DNA of 64,000 nt, from positions 1,645,501 through 1,709,500 of the forward strand of contig NZ_CP076723.1 in assembly GCF_018986915.1 (NCBI RefSeq), in the 5' to 3' direction. A program made the position numbers and the translations under genes. Positions 6,634 through 15,092 of the stretch are shown piece after piece; positions within the stretch are counted from its first letter, which is position 1, and the number at the start of each line of letters is the position of its first letter. The stretch is from Geomonas oryzisoli. Its GTDB lineage: Bacteria; Desulfobacterota; Desulfuromonadia; Geobacterales; Geobacteraceae. The notes below the pieces were generated by a model that worked only from the letters and a program-made list of their open reading frames with translations, was not told the origin of the DNA and ran no database searches.

Positions 6634-9468
6634 ATGCTGAGGTTGGATACCATAACTGCACCGCTTCTTGCCTGCTTCGTCACACTCATCGCAACGCTTT
6701 ATTGGGCCGACCCGCAACTGGTCCTCGAGCCGACGGCGCTGCTTCCCGCTCTCAATTCCGTTTTCCTCGCCCTGATCCCTTTCTTCATCGTGTTCGTCTG
6801 CACCCGGCTCTTTCTCGCGGTCGGGCGCGTCCCTCTGCTCATGCTCGGCTGCGGCATGCTGGCCCTGGGGGCGGGGGGGGCGGTGTCGGGATGGTTCATA
6901 GGCCAGGCCAACGGTCCCAACATAACGGTCACCATCTACAACAGCGGAGCGCTGCTGAGCGGCACCTTGCTGTTCGCCAGCGCGATCATTCCGCTGCTGG
7001 GGCTCAGGGACACACTTCCGGGGTCTCGGCTCCCGCTGGTCGTCGTCGGCTACCTCGGCGTCCTTCTCCTCTCCGGCGGCAACGTCGCTGCCGCTGTCCT
7101 CGGTCTGGTCCCCCCCTTCATCGTCCAGGGAACCGGCCCCACCCCGACCGGGAGGGGCGTGCTGGCCGTCACCATCCTGTTTTACGCCGCGACTGCCCTT
7201 TTGTGCCTGAAACAGTACCTGAACATACGGTTGGGACTGCTGCGCTGGTACGCGACCGGCCTGGCCCTGTTCGCGACCGGGCTCACCGGCGTGCTGCTGC
7301 AGAAGTCGGTCGGAAGCCCCATCGGGTGGGCGGGGCGGGGCGCGCAGTACACGGGGGGGATCTGCATCCTGATCGGCGTGCTGAGCTTCTGGAAATCCAT
7401 GATGCGCACCGGCCAGCCCATCGCCGAGGCCTTCGGCGAGGTGTCGCGCAGGCGCATCAGCGAGCTCGAGCAGATGAACGCCCAACTGCAGCGGGTGATC
7501 GCCGAGCAGCAGGCGACGCAGAATGCGCTGCAGGAAAGCCGCATGCTGCTGGCCAACATCATCAGCGGCACCTCCGATGCCATCTACGCCAAGGACCTGC
7601 GCGGGCGCTACACCCTGTTCAACGCCGCCGCCGAGCGGGTCGTTGGTAAGAGCGCGGCCGAGGTGCTGGGCAAGGACGACGGCTTCCTCTTCGCGCCGGA
7701 AGAGTCCGCCGCCGTGATGAACTACGATCGCAAGGTGATCGAGTCCGGGGTGGTCAATACCTACCAGGAGGTCGTCGGCGACGCGTCCGGCCGGATCGTC
7801 ACCTTCCTGTCCACCAAAGGGCCCCTGTTCGACGTCGCCGGAGAACCCTCGGGGCTCTTCGGCATCTCCCGCGATATCACCGAGCTGAAGAAGGCGCACG
7901 ACGAGCTGGACAGGCTGATGCAGGAGCAGAGCAACCTCCTGGAGAACGTGCCGGCGATCATCTACAACTACTCCACCAAACGGGGCGGCCTCTTTTATTC
8001 GCCCCAGGTGGAAAAGGTCTTCGGTTACCAGCTGCAGCAGTTCTACGACGACCCGATGCTGTGGAAGAACTCCATCCATCCGGACGATATCGGCAGGGTG
8101 GAGGAGGTGATCGCCGATATGCGGGCCAAGGGACAGGGAGAGCAGCACGTCGAGTACCGCGTGCGCAACCGCAGCGGTGAGTGGATCTGGCTCCACGACG
8201 CCTTGATCAGACCGGAGGTCGCACTCGACGACACCATCATCTTCGGCATGGCCCAGGACATCACCGAGCGCAAGCACCTCGAACTGAAACTTGCCGAGAG
8301 CGAGCTCAAGTTCCGCAACCTGGTGATGAATGCGCCGTTTCTGGTCACCAACGTCGACCGCGCCGGAACCATCGAGTTCATCAACCGCTGCTCGGAAGGG
8401 TTTGATCCCACAACGGTCATCGGGACCAGCTCGTATGACTACCTGGATGGGGACAGCAAAGAGATCTACCGCGCGGCACTGGAGAAGACCTTCCTGTATC
8501 AGACGCCGCAGCGGATCATCGTCTCCGGCTTCGGGGACCGCGGCGCCATCCGCTGGTTCGAGACGGTGTTGGGGCCGCTGGTTAACGGCGGCAGGATCGA
8601 GTCGGCCATACAGGTCACCATCGACATCACCGAGCGCAAGCTCGCCGAGATGGCCCTGGAGGACGCCCGCGACGAATTGGAGCGCCAGGTTGCTGCGCGG
8701 ACGGAATCGCTCACCGCGGCCAATACCCGGTTGCGCGCCGAGGTCGAGGAGCGCATGCGGGCCGAAGACCAGATCCTCGAGCACCAGAAGAAGATGGAAG
8801 CCCTGACCCAGGAACTTTCCCTCACCGAGGAGCGCGAGCGGGAAAGGATCGCGGGGGAGCTGCACGACCAGGTCGGCCAGCACCTCATCCTGGTGAAACT
8901 GAAGCTGCAGTGGCTCGCCAACGAGCTCGTCTCCGAGAAGGAAATCACGGTAGCCGAGGAGATCGACAAGCTCCTTTCCCAGTCGATCCAGGACATCCGC
9001 TCTCTGACCTTCCAGTTGCGCCCCCCCATCCTGGCCAACGCGGGGCTGGGGGCGGCCGTAAAATGGCTGGCGGAGGAACTCAGGGAAAACTACGGGCTGA
9101 ACTTCGAGTTCGTCGAGGAGCAGGCCCCGCCTCCCTTCAGGTACGAGGTACGCTCCTCGATCTTCCAGGCGGTACGGGAGATCCTTTTGAACGTGGTCAA
9201 GCATTCGCACTGCAGCCTGGCCCGGATCAGGCTGGGCAATGACGGCTCCCGCATGGTGATCGAGATCGTCGATAACGGCACCGGCTTCGATCCGCAGGAG
9301 GTCGCCCGTAAGAAGAGCCGCTTAGGCGGGTTCGGCCTGTTCAACCTGCGCAGCAAGATCGAGTACCTGGGGGGAGAGCTTCTCATCGAGACCGAGGTCG
9401 GGGCGGGGACGCGGGTGGTCATCGCGATGCCGCCGGAACCGGTTGGCGCCGCCGAGGGGCATCCGTAA
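6634..9468 (+). CDS. Multi-PAS sensor histidine kinase, NarX/HisKA_3 type
   Basis: A 944-residue kinase. Residues 1-250 form about seven or eight transmembrane helices with no large periplasmic loop, so the membrane domain itself is probably the sensor. A coiled coil and three PAS/PAC units follow (each ends with a DITE motif, near residues 415, 545 and 670). A second coiled coil leads to the HisKA_3 motif ERERIAGELHDQVGQHL, and the ATPase domain has DNGTGFDP and GGFGLFNLRSK. Kinases of this subfamily normally pair with LuxR-type regulators, yet no such regulator is adjacent, so the partner is elsewhere. Start at the ATG at 6634; the ribosome-binding site is weak. Confidence 0.9.
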   Translation: MLRLDTITAPLLACFVTLIATLYWADPQLVLEPTALLPALNSVFLALIPFFIVFVCTRLFLAVGRVPLLMLGCGMLALGAGGAVSGWFIGQANGPNITVTIYNSGALLSGTLLFASAIIPLLGLRDTLPGSRLPLVVVGYLGVLLLSGGNVAAAVLGLVPPFIVQGTGPTPTGRGVLAVTILFYAATALLCLKQYLNIRLGLLRWYATGLALFATGLTGVLLQKSVGSPIGWAGRGAQYTGGICILIGVLSFWKSMMRTGQPIAEAFGEVSRRRISELEQMNAQLQRVIAEQQATQNALQESRMLLANIISGTSDAIYAKDLRGRYTLFNAAAERVVGKSAAEVLGKDDGFLFAPEESAAVMNYDRKVIESGVVNTYQEVVGDASGRIVTFLSTKGPLFDVAGEPSGLFGISRDITELKKAHDELDRLMQEQSNLLENVPAIIYNYSTKRGGLFYSPQVEKVFGYQLQQFYDDPMLWKNSIHPDDIGRVEEVIADMRAKGQGEQHVEYRVRNRSGEWIWLHDALIRPEVALDDTIIFGMAQDITERKHLELKLAESELKFRNLVMNAPFLVTNVDRAGTIEFINRCSEGFDPTTVIGTSSYDYLDGDSKEIYRAALEKTFLYQTPQRIIVSGFGDRGAIRWFETVLGPLVNGGRIESAIQVTIDITERKLAEMALEDARDELERQVAARTESLTAANTRLRAEVEERMRAEDQILEHQKKMEALTQELSLTEERERERIAGELHDQVGQHLILVKLKLQWLANELVSEKEITVAEEIDKLLSQSIQDIRSLTFQLRPPILANAGLGAAVKWLAEELRENYGLNFEFVEEQAPPPFRYEVRSSIFQAVREILLNVVKHSHCSLARIRLGNDGSRMVIEIVDNGTGFDPQEVARKKSRLGGFGLFNLRSKIEYLGGELLIETEVGAGTRVVIAMPPEPVGAAEGHP

Positions 9469-9560
9469 CTGAACGGGTAGGGCTTGGGCTGCGGCCGGGG
9501 TCTGCTTGAAAAAAGACACCGGCGCATGCGCCGCATCTGACTCATACGGGAGCCACATTC

Positions 9561-10052
9561 GTGAAAAAAATCGGTTCGGACGATCTTGCCGGCCTCAGCA
9601 CCCAGGCGCAACTATCCCCGCGCCAGCGGATGAATCTCAATCTGCATTCCGATCTGGCCGACCCGGTCCAGCGCCTGGCGATAGCCATGGAGCCTGGAAC
9701 CTACATCCGTCCCCACAACCATCGCCAGACCTGGGAGATTCTGATCCCGCTGCAGGGCCGTTTCGTCGTGCTGACCTTCGACGACGGCGGGGTGGTAACC
9801 GAACGCGCCGTACTGGGGGAGGGGGACTGCGCCGTGGAAATTCCTGTGGGGGGGTGGCATGCGGTGCTTTCCCTGGACGAGGGGGGCGTCATCTTCGAGG
9901 TGAAGCGCGGCCCCTACGCTCCCTTCCGGGAGGAGGACTTCGCCGCATGGTCCCCGGCTGCCGATGACGGCGCGCATGGGGAGCTCATGCGCTGGTTTCG
10001 CGATGCCGAAGTCGGGGAGCGTTGGTCCGGTTGCGGGGGAGGCTGCAGCTAG
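9561..10052 (+). CDS. WbuC-family cupin metalloprotein
   Basis: A 163-residue cupin. Core motifs are PGTYIRPHNHRQTWEIL (metal-binding histidines and glutamate), then a beta strand with FDDGG, and a second histidine in PVGGWHAVLSL. Length and motif order fit the WbuC family found in O-antigen and lipopolysaccharide gene clusters, whose reaction is not established. GGGAGCC lies before the GTG/ATG region. Its stop overlaps the arnD stop by four bases on the opposite strand, so the two converge. The neighbouring lipid A genes fit an envelope role. Confidence 0.75.
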   Translation: MKKIGSDDLAGLSTQAQLSPRQRMNLNLHSDLADPVQRLAIAMEPGTYIRPHNHRQTWEILIPLQGRFVVLTFDDGGVVTERAVLGEGDCAVEIPVGGWHAVLSLDEGGVIFEVKRGPYAPFREEDFAAWSPAADDGAHGELMRWFRDAEVGERWSGCGGGCS

Positions 10053-10957
10053 AGGGGCGGCCCCTGCAACGCCACAGGCATGGCACGGCCGGGGACGTAC
10101 CCCATTGCCACCGTGCAGTCCGGGGCCCCGGCCCCGTACTCGGCGGCCGCTTCCCTGAGGGTCAGAAAGCGCACCCCGCGCCCGGTCAGGCGCGTGAGCA
10201 GGTCCTTGAAGGCGTGGACGCAGGCTTTCCCCTCGAGCTCGGCGTGGATCGTGTGCACGTTCAAACCCGAACGCAGGCGCTGCAGGTAGAGGTCGTTGAC
10301 CATGGCCGCGGTGACGCCGTTCTCCCCGATCAGCTCGTCCATGGTGGGCCAGGTGGAAGGGACCTGCAGGGTCTGGGAGCGTCTGCCGTTGAAGACGGGG
10401 TAAAAAGGATACTCTCCCCTGGTGTCGCTGCAGTAGGCAAAGCCCAGCGCATCCTGGACCTCGAAGGACGCGGCGCTGACGGTCCAGCCAGGTGCGGCGC
10501 AGGTGGCGGCGGGAGAGCCGAAGATCTCCCGGAAGCCGGCGCAGGCCCGCCCCAGTTCAACTTCGACCTCCTGCCGCGAAAGCCGGTGCAGGTGGTCGTG
10601 CCACTCGACGTGATCCCAGCAGTGGATCCCTGTTTCGTGCCCCGCATCCCGCACGCTCTTGATCATCTCTCCCAGTTCCTTGCCGATCATCGGCGCGGGA
10701 AGCAGCGTCCCGTAGAGCATGGTCCTCACCCCGTACATGGACGGCGCCCTGGTGCGCAGCATCTTGGCCAGGAACCCCTTGTGGACCAGGCGGCGCACCG
10801 CCTTGCCCGAGTTGTCGGGACCCAGGGAAAAGTAGAAGGTGGCACGGATCCCGAAACTCTCGAGAAGCCTGAGCAGGTTGGGTATGCCGTCCCTGGTGCC
10901 GCAGTAGGTATCGACATCGACCTTAAGCGCTACGGTCTGTGGTTGGTAGTGGTGCAT
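10049..10957 (-). CDS. arnD: 4-deoxy-4-formamido-L-arabinose-phosphoundecaprenol deformylase
   Basis: A 302-residue NodB-homology deacylase. Near the N terminus, LKVDVDTYCGTRDG carries the catalytic and metal aspartates; GIHCWDHVEWHDHLHRL supplies the metal histidines; and HTIHAELEGK provides the late histidine. This matches ArnD, which deformylates undecaprenyl-phosphate-Ara4FN on the inner membrane before ArnT transfer. AAGGAG precedes the ATG at 10957, so the longer open frame upstream is not used. It is the last gene of the arn operon, 19 bases after the formyltransferase gene. Confidence 0.9.
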   Translation of the reverse strand: MHHYQPQTVALKVDVDTYCGTRDGIPNLLRLLESFGIRATFYFSLGPDNSGKAVRRLVHKGFLAKMLRTRAPSMYGVRTMLYGTLLPAPMIGKELGEMIKSVRDAGHETGIHCWDHVEWHDHLHRLSRQEVEVELGRACAGFREIFGSPAATCAAPGWTVSAASFEVQDALGFAYCSDTRGEYPFYPVFNGRRSQTLQVPSTWPTMDELIGENGVTAAMVNDLYLQRLRSGLNVHTIHAELEGKACVHAFKDLLTRLTGRGVRFLTLREAAAEYGAGAPDCTVAMGYVPGRAMPVALQGPPL

Positions 10958-10976
10958 GCAGTCTCCTTGTCCGGGC

Positions 10977-11888
10977 TCAGGCCAAAAGCTCGCCGCGGCA
11001 CGGCGTCGCTGCGACGAAGTCGGCTGCGCACAGTTCCGCAGCCCCGTCCAGCTGCAGACGCCGTAACTCCAGGAGCCCGTTGCCGGTGCCGACCAGAAGC
11101 GGCTGCGTCGATACCACGCGCCCCGGCTCCCCCGTTCCCTCCGCGGGGAACGCCTGCCAGACGAGGAGTCTGTGGCCGGCAAGGGTGGTGAAGGCGCCGG
11201 GGTAGGGGTGGGTGACGCCGCGCACCAGGTTGTAGATCTCTACCGCGCTCAGGTTCCAGTCGATGCGGCCATCCTCGGGCTTGCGCCCGCCGCAGTAGTT
11301 GCCCGCGCTCAGGTCCATCGGGACGCGCGGCGCGCTCCCCTCTACGAGCTGCGGCCAGCTGCGGCGCAGCACCGTCACCGCCGCGTCGGTCACCTTGTTG
11401 AAGACGTCCAACGCCGTGTCCTTGAAGGCGATCTCCACCCGCTGCTGGTCGACGATGTCGCCGGCGTCCGGCTTCTCCACCATGTAGTGCAGGGTGGCAC
11501 CCGTGGCGGTCTCTCCCTTGATCACCGCCCAGTTGATCGGAACCCGCCCGCGATACCTGGGGAGGTAGGAGCCGTGCATGTTGAGGGCGCCGCGTCCCGC
11601 CAGGGCCAGCACCTCCGTGGTGATCATGTCGCGATAATAGAAGGAGAGCAGGAAGTCCGGGGCGAGCTCCGCGAGGAGCTCACGGTTTTGCGGCGTGTTG
11701 ACGCTGCTGGTCAGGCAGGGTATGCCGTGGCGCGCCGCAAGGTCACGCACCGACTTGAACCAGATCTCCTCGGTTGGGGAGTCCTCGTGGCTGAAGACCA
11801 GGCGGACGTCCGCCCCCTGGCGCAGCAGCTCCTCGAGGCAGCGGTAGCCGACGTTATGGTAGGCGCAGACGACGACCTTATCCTTCAT
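10977..11888 (-). CDS. arnA: UDP-Ara4N formyltransferase (ArnA N-terminal half as separate gene)
   Basis: A 303-residue protein of the methionyl-tRNA formyltransferase fold. It has the catalytic NMHGSYLPRYRGRVPINWAV region (Asn, His), the downstream aspartate in DAGDIVDQ and a C-terminal OB-like domain. In enterobacterial ArnA this domain is residues 1-304 of a 660-residue bifunctional protein; here it stands alone. It transfers formyl from N10-formyl-tetrahydrofolate to UDP-4-amino-arabinose. The start at 11888 overlaps the arnC end by 11 bases, which implies translational coupling. Confidence 0.9.
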   Translation of the reverse strand: MKDKVVVCAYHNVGYRCLEELLRQGADVRLVFSHEDSPTEEIWFKSVRDLAARHGIPCLTSSVNTPQNRELLAELAPDFLLSFYYRDMITTEVLALAGRGALNMHGSYLPRYRGRVPINWAVIKGETATGATLHYMVEKPDAGDIVDQQRVEIAFKDTALDVFNKVTDAAVTVLRRSWPQLVEGSAPRVPMDLSAGNYCGGRKPEDGRIDWNLSAVEIYNLVRGVTHPYPGAFTTLAGHRLLVWQAFPAEGTGEPGRVVSTQPLLVGTGNGLLELRRLQLDGAAELCAADFVAATPCRGELLA

Positions 11889-12816
11889 CGCTTCCTCCGT
11901 AGATCCTGCGTACCACGAAACGCGGCCTGCGCCGCACCTCCTGATAGATCCTCCCCACGTACTCCCCCACGATACCGATGCCGAAGATGGTGATGCCGAT
12001 GAAGAAGAACAGGATGGCGAACAGGGTGAAGACCCCCTCGACCTCGGCGCCGACCAGGAAACGCCTGACGAGCAGGAACAGGGCGAAGGCGACGGCGCCA
12101 AGCGAAGTGACGATGCCGGTCAGGGCGAACAGCTGCAGCGGCACTACGGAGAAGCCGGTCATCAGGTCGAAGTTCAGGCGGATCAGCTTGTAGAAGGAGT
12201 ACTTGCTCTCCCCCTCGCTGCGTTCGGCATGCGCCACCTCGATCTCGCTGGGGCTCGAGGCGAAGGTCTGGGCGAGGGCGGGGATGAAGGTGCTCGCCTC
12301 ACCGCAGCGGTTGATGTTGTCCACCACGTTTCGGTGATAGGCCCGGAGCATGCAGCCGTAGTCGGTCATCTTCATGCCGGTCATCTTGCGGGTGGTGATG
12401 TTGACCAGGCGCGAGGCGCTTTTTCTGAAGATCGAGTCCTGGCGGTTGTGCCGGATCGTCCCCACCACGTCGTGGCCGTTCTCCATCTCCGCGACCAGCT
12501 TGGGGATCTCCTCGGGCGGGTTCTGCAGGTCCGCGTCCAGGGTCACCACGATGTCGCCCCGGCTGATTTCGAAGGCGGCCATGATGGCCATGTGCTGGCC
12601 GAAATTGCCGTTGAACTCGATCACCCGCACCTCGGGGTAGTCGTTCGCCAGGCGCTTCAGGATTTCCAGCGACCGGTCCCGGCTGCCGTCATCGGTGAAG
12701 ATGATCTCGAAGGGGCGCCCCATCCCGGTCAGGGCCGGGTAGAGGCGCTGCATCAGGTTGTCCAGGTTCCCCTCCTCGTTGTAGACGGGAACCACGATGG
12801 AAATGTAGGGGGTCAT
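11878..12816 (-). CDS. arnC: Undecaprenyl-phosphate Ara4FN transferase
   Basis: A 312-residue family 2 glycosyltransferase. N-terminal IVVPVYNEEGNL, DDGSRDRS and TLDADLQNPPEE form the nucleotide-sugar and metal site. Two transmembrane helices near residues 225-290 and a basic tail anchor it to the inner membrane. It moves Ara4-formyl-N from UDP to undecaprenyl phosphate. The start overlaps the arnB stop by four bases (ATGA). Confidence 0.9.
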   Translation of the reverse strand: MTPYISIVVPVYNEEGNLDNLMQRLYPALTGMGRPFEIIFTDDGSRDRSLEILKRLANDYPEVRVIEFNGNFGQHMAIMAAFEISRGDIVVTLDADLQNPPEEIPKLVAEMENGHDVVGTIRHNRQDSIFRKSASRLVNITTRKMTGMKMTDYGCMLRAYHRNVVDNINRCGEASTFIPALAQTFASSPSEIEVAHAERSEGESKYSFYKLIRLNFDLMTGFSVVPLQLFALTGIVTSLGAVAFALFLLVRRFLVGAEVEGVFTLFAILFFFIGITIFGIGIVGEYVGRIYQEVRRRPRFVVRRIYGGSDEG

Positions 12817-13976
12817 GTACGGTTCCTTGCGATCACGTCCTTGACGGCCTCGACCACGTCGCGGGCGTCGTCCTCGGTCATTTTAGGGAACAAGGGCAGC
12901 GACAGGATGCGGTCGGAGGCATAGTCGGCGTTTTGCAACGCGTTTTCCGGCTGCGGCAGGTTGGCCTGGTACCAGGCGTGGCGGTGCACCGCCTTGTAGT
13001 GCAGACCGCTGCCGATGTTGAGCTCCTTCAGCTTCGCCATGAAACCGTCGCGGTCGATGGAGAGGCGCTCAATCTTCACCAGCGGCGTGTAGAGATGCCA
13101 GGCGTGGCGCTGCGGGTAGGGGGCGTACGCGGGGAGACACAGCTCCGCGACGTCGGCCAGTTCCCTGTTGTAGAAGTGGGCGATCTCGGTGCGCCGTTCG
13201 ATGAAGCCGTCCAGCTTGGGGAGCTGGTGGATGCCGATCGCAGCCTGGATGTCCATCATGTTGTACTTGAAACCGGGGAGCACGATGTCGTAGTTGGGGG
13301 TGCCGCTGGCGGCGAAGCGCTTCCATGCCTCGCGGCTCATGCCGTGGAACTTCAAAAGCGACACCTCCTCGGCGAGCGCCTCGTCCGGGGTGCAGACCAT
13401 TCCCCCTTCGCCGGTGGTGATGTTCTTGTTGGGGTGGAAGGAGAAGATGGAGACGCTGTCGAGCGAGCCGATCCTGCGCCCCTTGTACTCGGTCCCGGCG
13501 GCGTGGGCCGCGTCCTCGATCACCGTGAGGTTGAACTCGCGGGCCAGTTCGAAGATCGGGTCCATGTCGCAGGGCTGCCCGGCGAAGTGCACCGGGATGA
13601 TGGCCCGGGTGCGGGGGGTGATCTTCTCGCGCACCCGGGAGACGTCCAGGTTGAGGGTCCCGGGCTCGATGTCGACTAGGACCGGCTTCAGCCCGCACAG
13701 CACGCAGATGCTCACCGTGGAGGCGAAGGTCATCGGCGTGGTGATCACTTCATCCCCTTCCTGGAACTTAAGGGCCAGAAGGGTCAGGTGCAGCCCCGCG
13801 GTCGCCGAGGAGAGGGGCACCGCGAAGGGGGCCCCCACATAGGCGCGGAACTCCTCCTCGAAGCGCTTCACCTTCGGACCGGTGGTGATCCAGCCCGACT
13901 TGAGAGAGTCGACCACCTCGTTTATTTCGGCGTCCTCGATGGTCGGTGTGGAAAAGGGTAGAAACTCGCTGCGCAC
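12813..13976 (-). CDS. arnB: UDP-4-amino-4-deoxy-L-arabinose aminotransferase
   Basis: A 387-residue DegT/DnrJ/EryC1-type PLP enzyme. Visible signatures are SATAGLHLTLLAL (cofactor phosphate site), VIEDAAHAAGTEYKG (the aspartate that pairs with the pyridine nitrogen) and SFHPNKNITTGEGGM, whose lysine forms the Schiff base. ArnB converts the UDP-4-keto-pentose made by the ArnA dehydrogenase to UDP-Ara4N with glutamate. It lies 15 bases downstream of the dehydrogenase gene and overlaps arnC by four bases. Confidence 0.92.
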   Translation of the reverse strand: MRSEFLPFSTPTIEDAEINEVVDSLKSGWITTGPKVKRFEEEFRAYVGAPFAVPLSSATAGLHLTLLALKFQEGDEVITTPMTFASTVSICVLCGLKPVLVDIEPGTLNLDVSRVREKITPRTRAIIPVHFAGQPCDMDPIFELAREFNLTVIEDAAHAAGTEYKGRRIGSLDSVSIFSFHPNKNITTGEGGMVCTPDEALAEEVSLLKFHGMSREAWKRFAASGTPNYDIVLPGFKYNMMDIQAAIGIHQLPKLDGFIERRTEIAHFYNRELADVAELCLPAYAPYPQRHAWHLYTPLVKIERLSIDRDGFMAKLKELNIGSGLHYKAVHRHAWYQANLPQPENALQNADYASDRILSLPLFPKMTEDDARDVVEAVKDVIARNRT

Positions 13977-13991
13977 GTGGCCTCCGGATGA

Positions 13992-15032
13992 TTACAAAAG
14001 ATGCTGGATGGTTTCCCGCTGCTCGATCAGGTAAAAGTCGAGGGTCTGCTTCAGGGCGTCGTCGACGGAAGTCTTCGGCTCCCAGCCCAGGTGCTTCTTT
14101 GCGTTGTCCACCGAGGGGACCCTGGTCAGCATGTCCTGGTATCCCTTACCGTAGTAATCGCCCGAGGTGACCTCGACGATGCGGCAGCTTTGTGCCTTGT
14201 CCCGGTAATCGGGATACTGTTGTACCAGTTCCAGCAGCTTGTGCGCCAGTTCTTTTACCGATAGGTCGTTGCCGGGGGTGCCGATGTTGAAGATCCGGGC
14301 GTCGGCGCAGCCATCGCGGTTTTCGATGATGCGCATCAGGCAGTCGATGCCGTCCTCGAGGAAGGTGAAGGAGCGGCGCTGCTCGCCGCCGTCCACGAGT
14401 TGGATCGGTTCTCCGGCCAGGATGTTGTAGAGGAACTGGGTCAGGACGCGCGAGCTCCCTTCCTTGGCCGTACTGATGGAGTCAAGCTTGGGGCCGATCC
14501 AGTTGAAGGGGCGGAACAGGGTGTAGTGCAGCCCTTCGTGGGCGCCGTAGGCGTAGATGACCCGGTCCAGCATCTGCTTGGCGCAGGAGTAGATCCAGCG
14601 TTCCTTGTTGATCGGGCCGAGCATGAGCGGGGAGTTCTCTTCGTCGAACTCGCGGTCGGGGCTCATGCCGTAGACCTCGGAGGTGGAGGGGAAGATGACG
14701 CGCTTGTTGTACTTCGCGCAGAGGCGGATCACCTTCAGGTTTTCCTCGAAGTCCAGTTCGAAGACGCGAAGCGGATCCTTGACGTAGGTGATGGGGGTGG
14801 CGATGGCCACCAGCGGCAGCACCACGTCGCATTTCTTGATGTTGTATTCGATCCACTCCTTGTTGATGGTGATGTCACCTTCCAGGAAGTGGAAGCGCTG
14901 GTGACCCATGGACCGCTCGAGCTTGTCGCAGGCCATGTCGAGGCCGTAGACTTCCCAGTCGGTGGTGGTCAGGATTCGATGGGTGAGGGCATTGCCGATG
15001 AAGCCGTTGACACCCAGGATCAGTACCTTCAT
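13992..15032 (-). CDS. arnA: UDP-glucuronate oxidative decarboxylase (ArnA C-terminal half as separate gene)
   Basis: A 346-residue short-chain dehydrogenase. [10 protein letters not shown] near the N terminus is the NAD-binding glycine motif, STSEVYG and YSCAKQ hold the Ser-Tyr-Lys catalytic set, and [10 protein letters not shown] is characteristic of the ArnA dehydrogenase domain. It oxidises and decarboxylates UDP-glucuronate to the UDP-4-keto-pentose used by ArnB. Its length equals the C-terminal domain of fused ArnA. AGGAGAG precedes the ATG. Here it is upstream of the formyltransferase gene, the reverse of the order in the fused protein. Confidence 0.9.
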   Translation of the reverse strand: MKVLILGVNGFIGNALTHRILTTTDWEVYGLDMACDKLERSMGHQRFHFLEGDITINKEWIEYNIKKCDVVLPLVAIATPITYVKDPLRVFELDFEENLKVIRLCAKYNKRVIFPSTSEVYGMSPDREFDEENSPLMLGPINKERWIYSCAKQMLDRVIYAYGAHEGLHYTLFRPFNWIGPKLDSISTAKEGSSRVLTQFLYNILAGEPIQLVDGGEQRRSFTFLEDGIDCLMRIIENRDGCADARIFNIGTPGNDLSVKELAHKLLELVQQYPDYRDKAQSCRIVEVTSGDYYGKGYQDMLTRVPSVDNAKKHLGWEPKTSVDDALKQTLDFYLIEQRETIQHLL

Positions 15033-15058
15033 GTAACTCTCCTTTGTTGCTGAGTACC

Positions 15059-15084
15059 CTCCGGCCGGTCGGTGCCGGCCGGAG
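15059..15084 (-). other. 10-bp perfect hairpin between arnT and arnA
   Basis: Arms CTCCGGCCGG and CCGGCCGGAG enclose a six-base loop in the 60-base gap between arnT and the dehydrogenase gene. There is no T-run on the minus strand, so it is more likely an RNA stability or partial attenuation element than a full terminator. Confidence 0.5.
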
Positions 15085-15092
15085 TTGTATGT

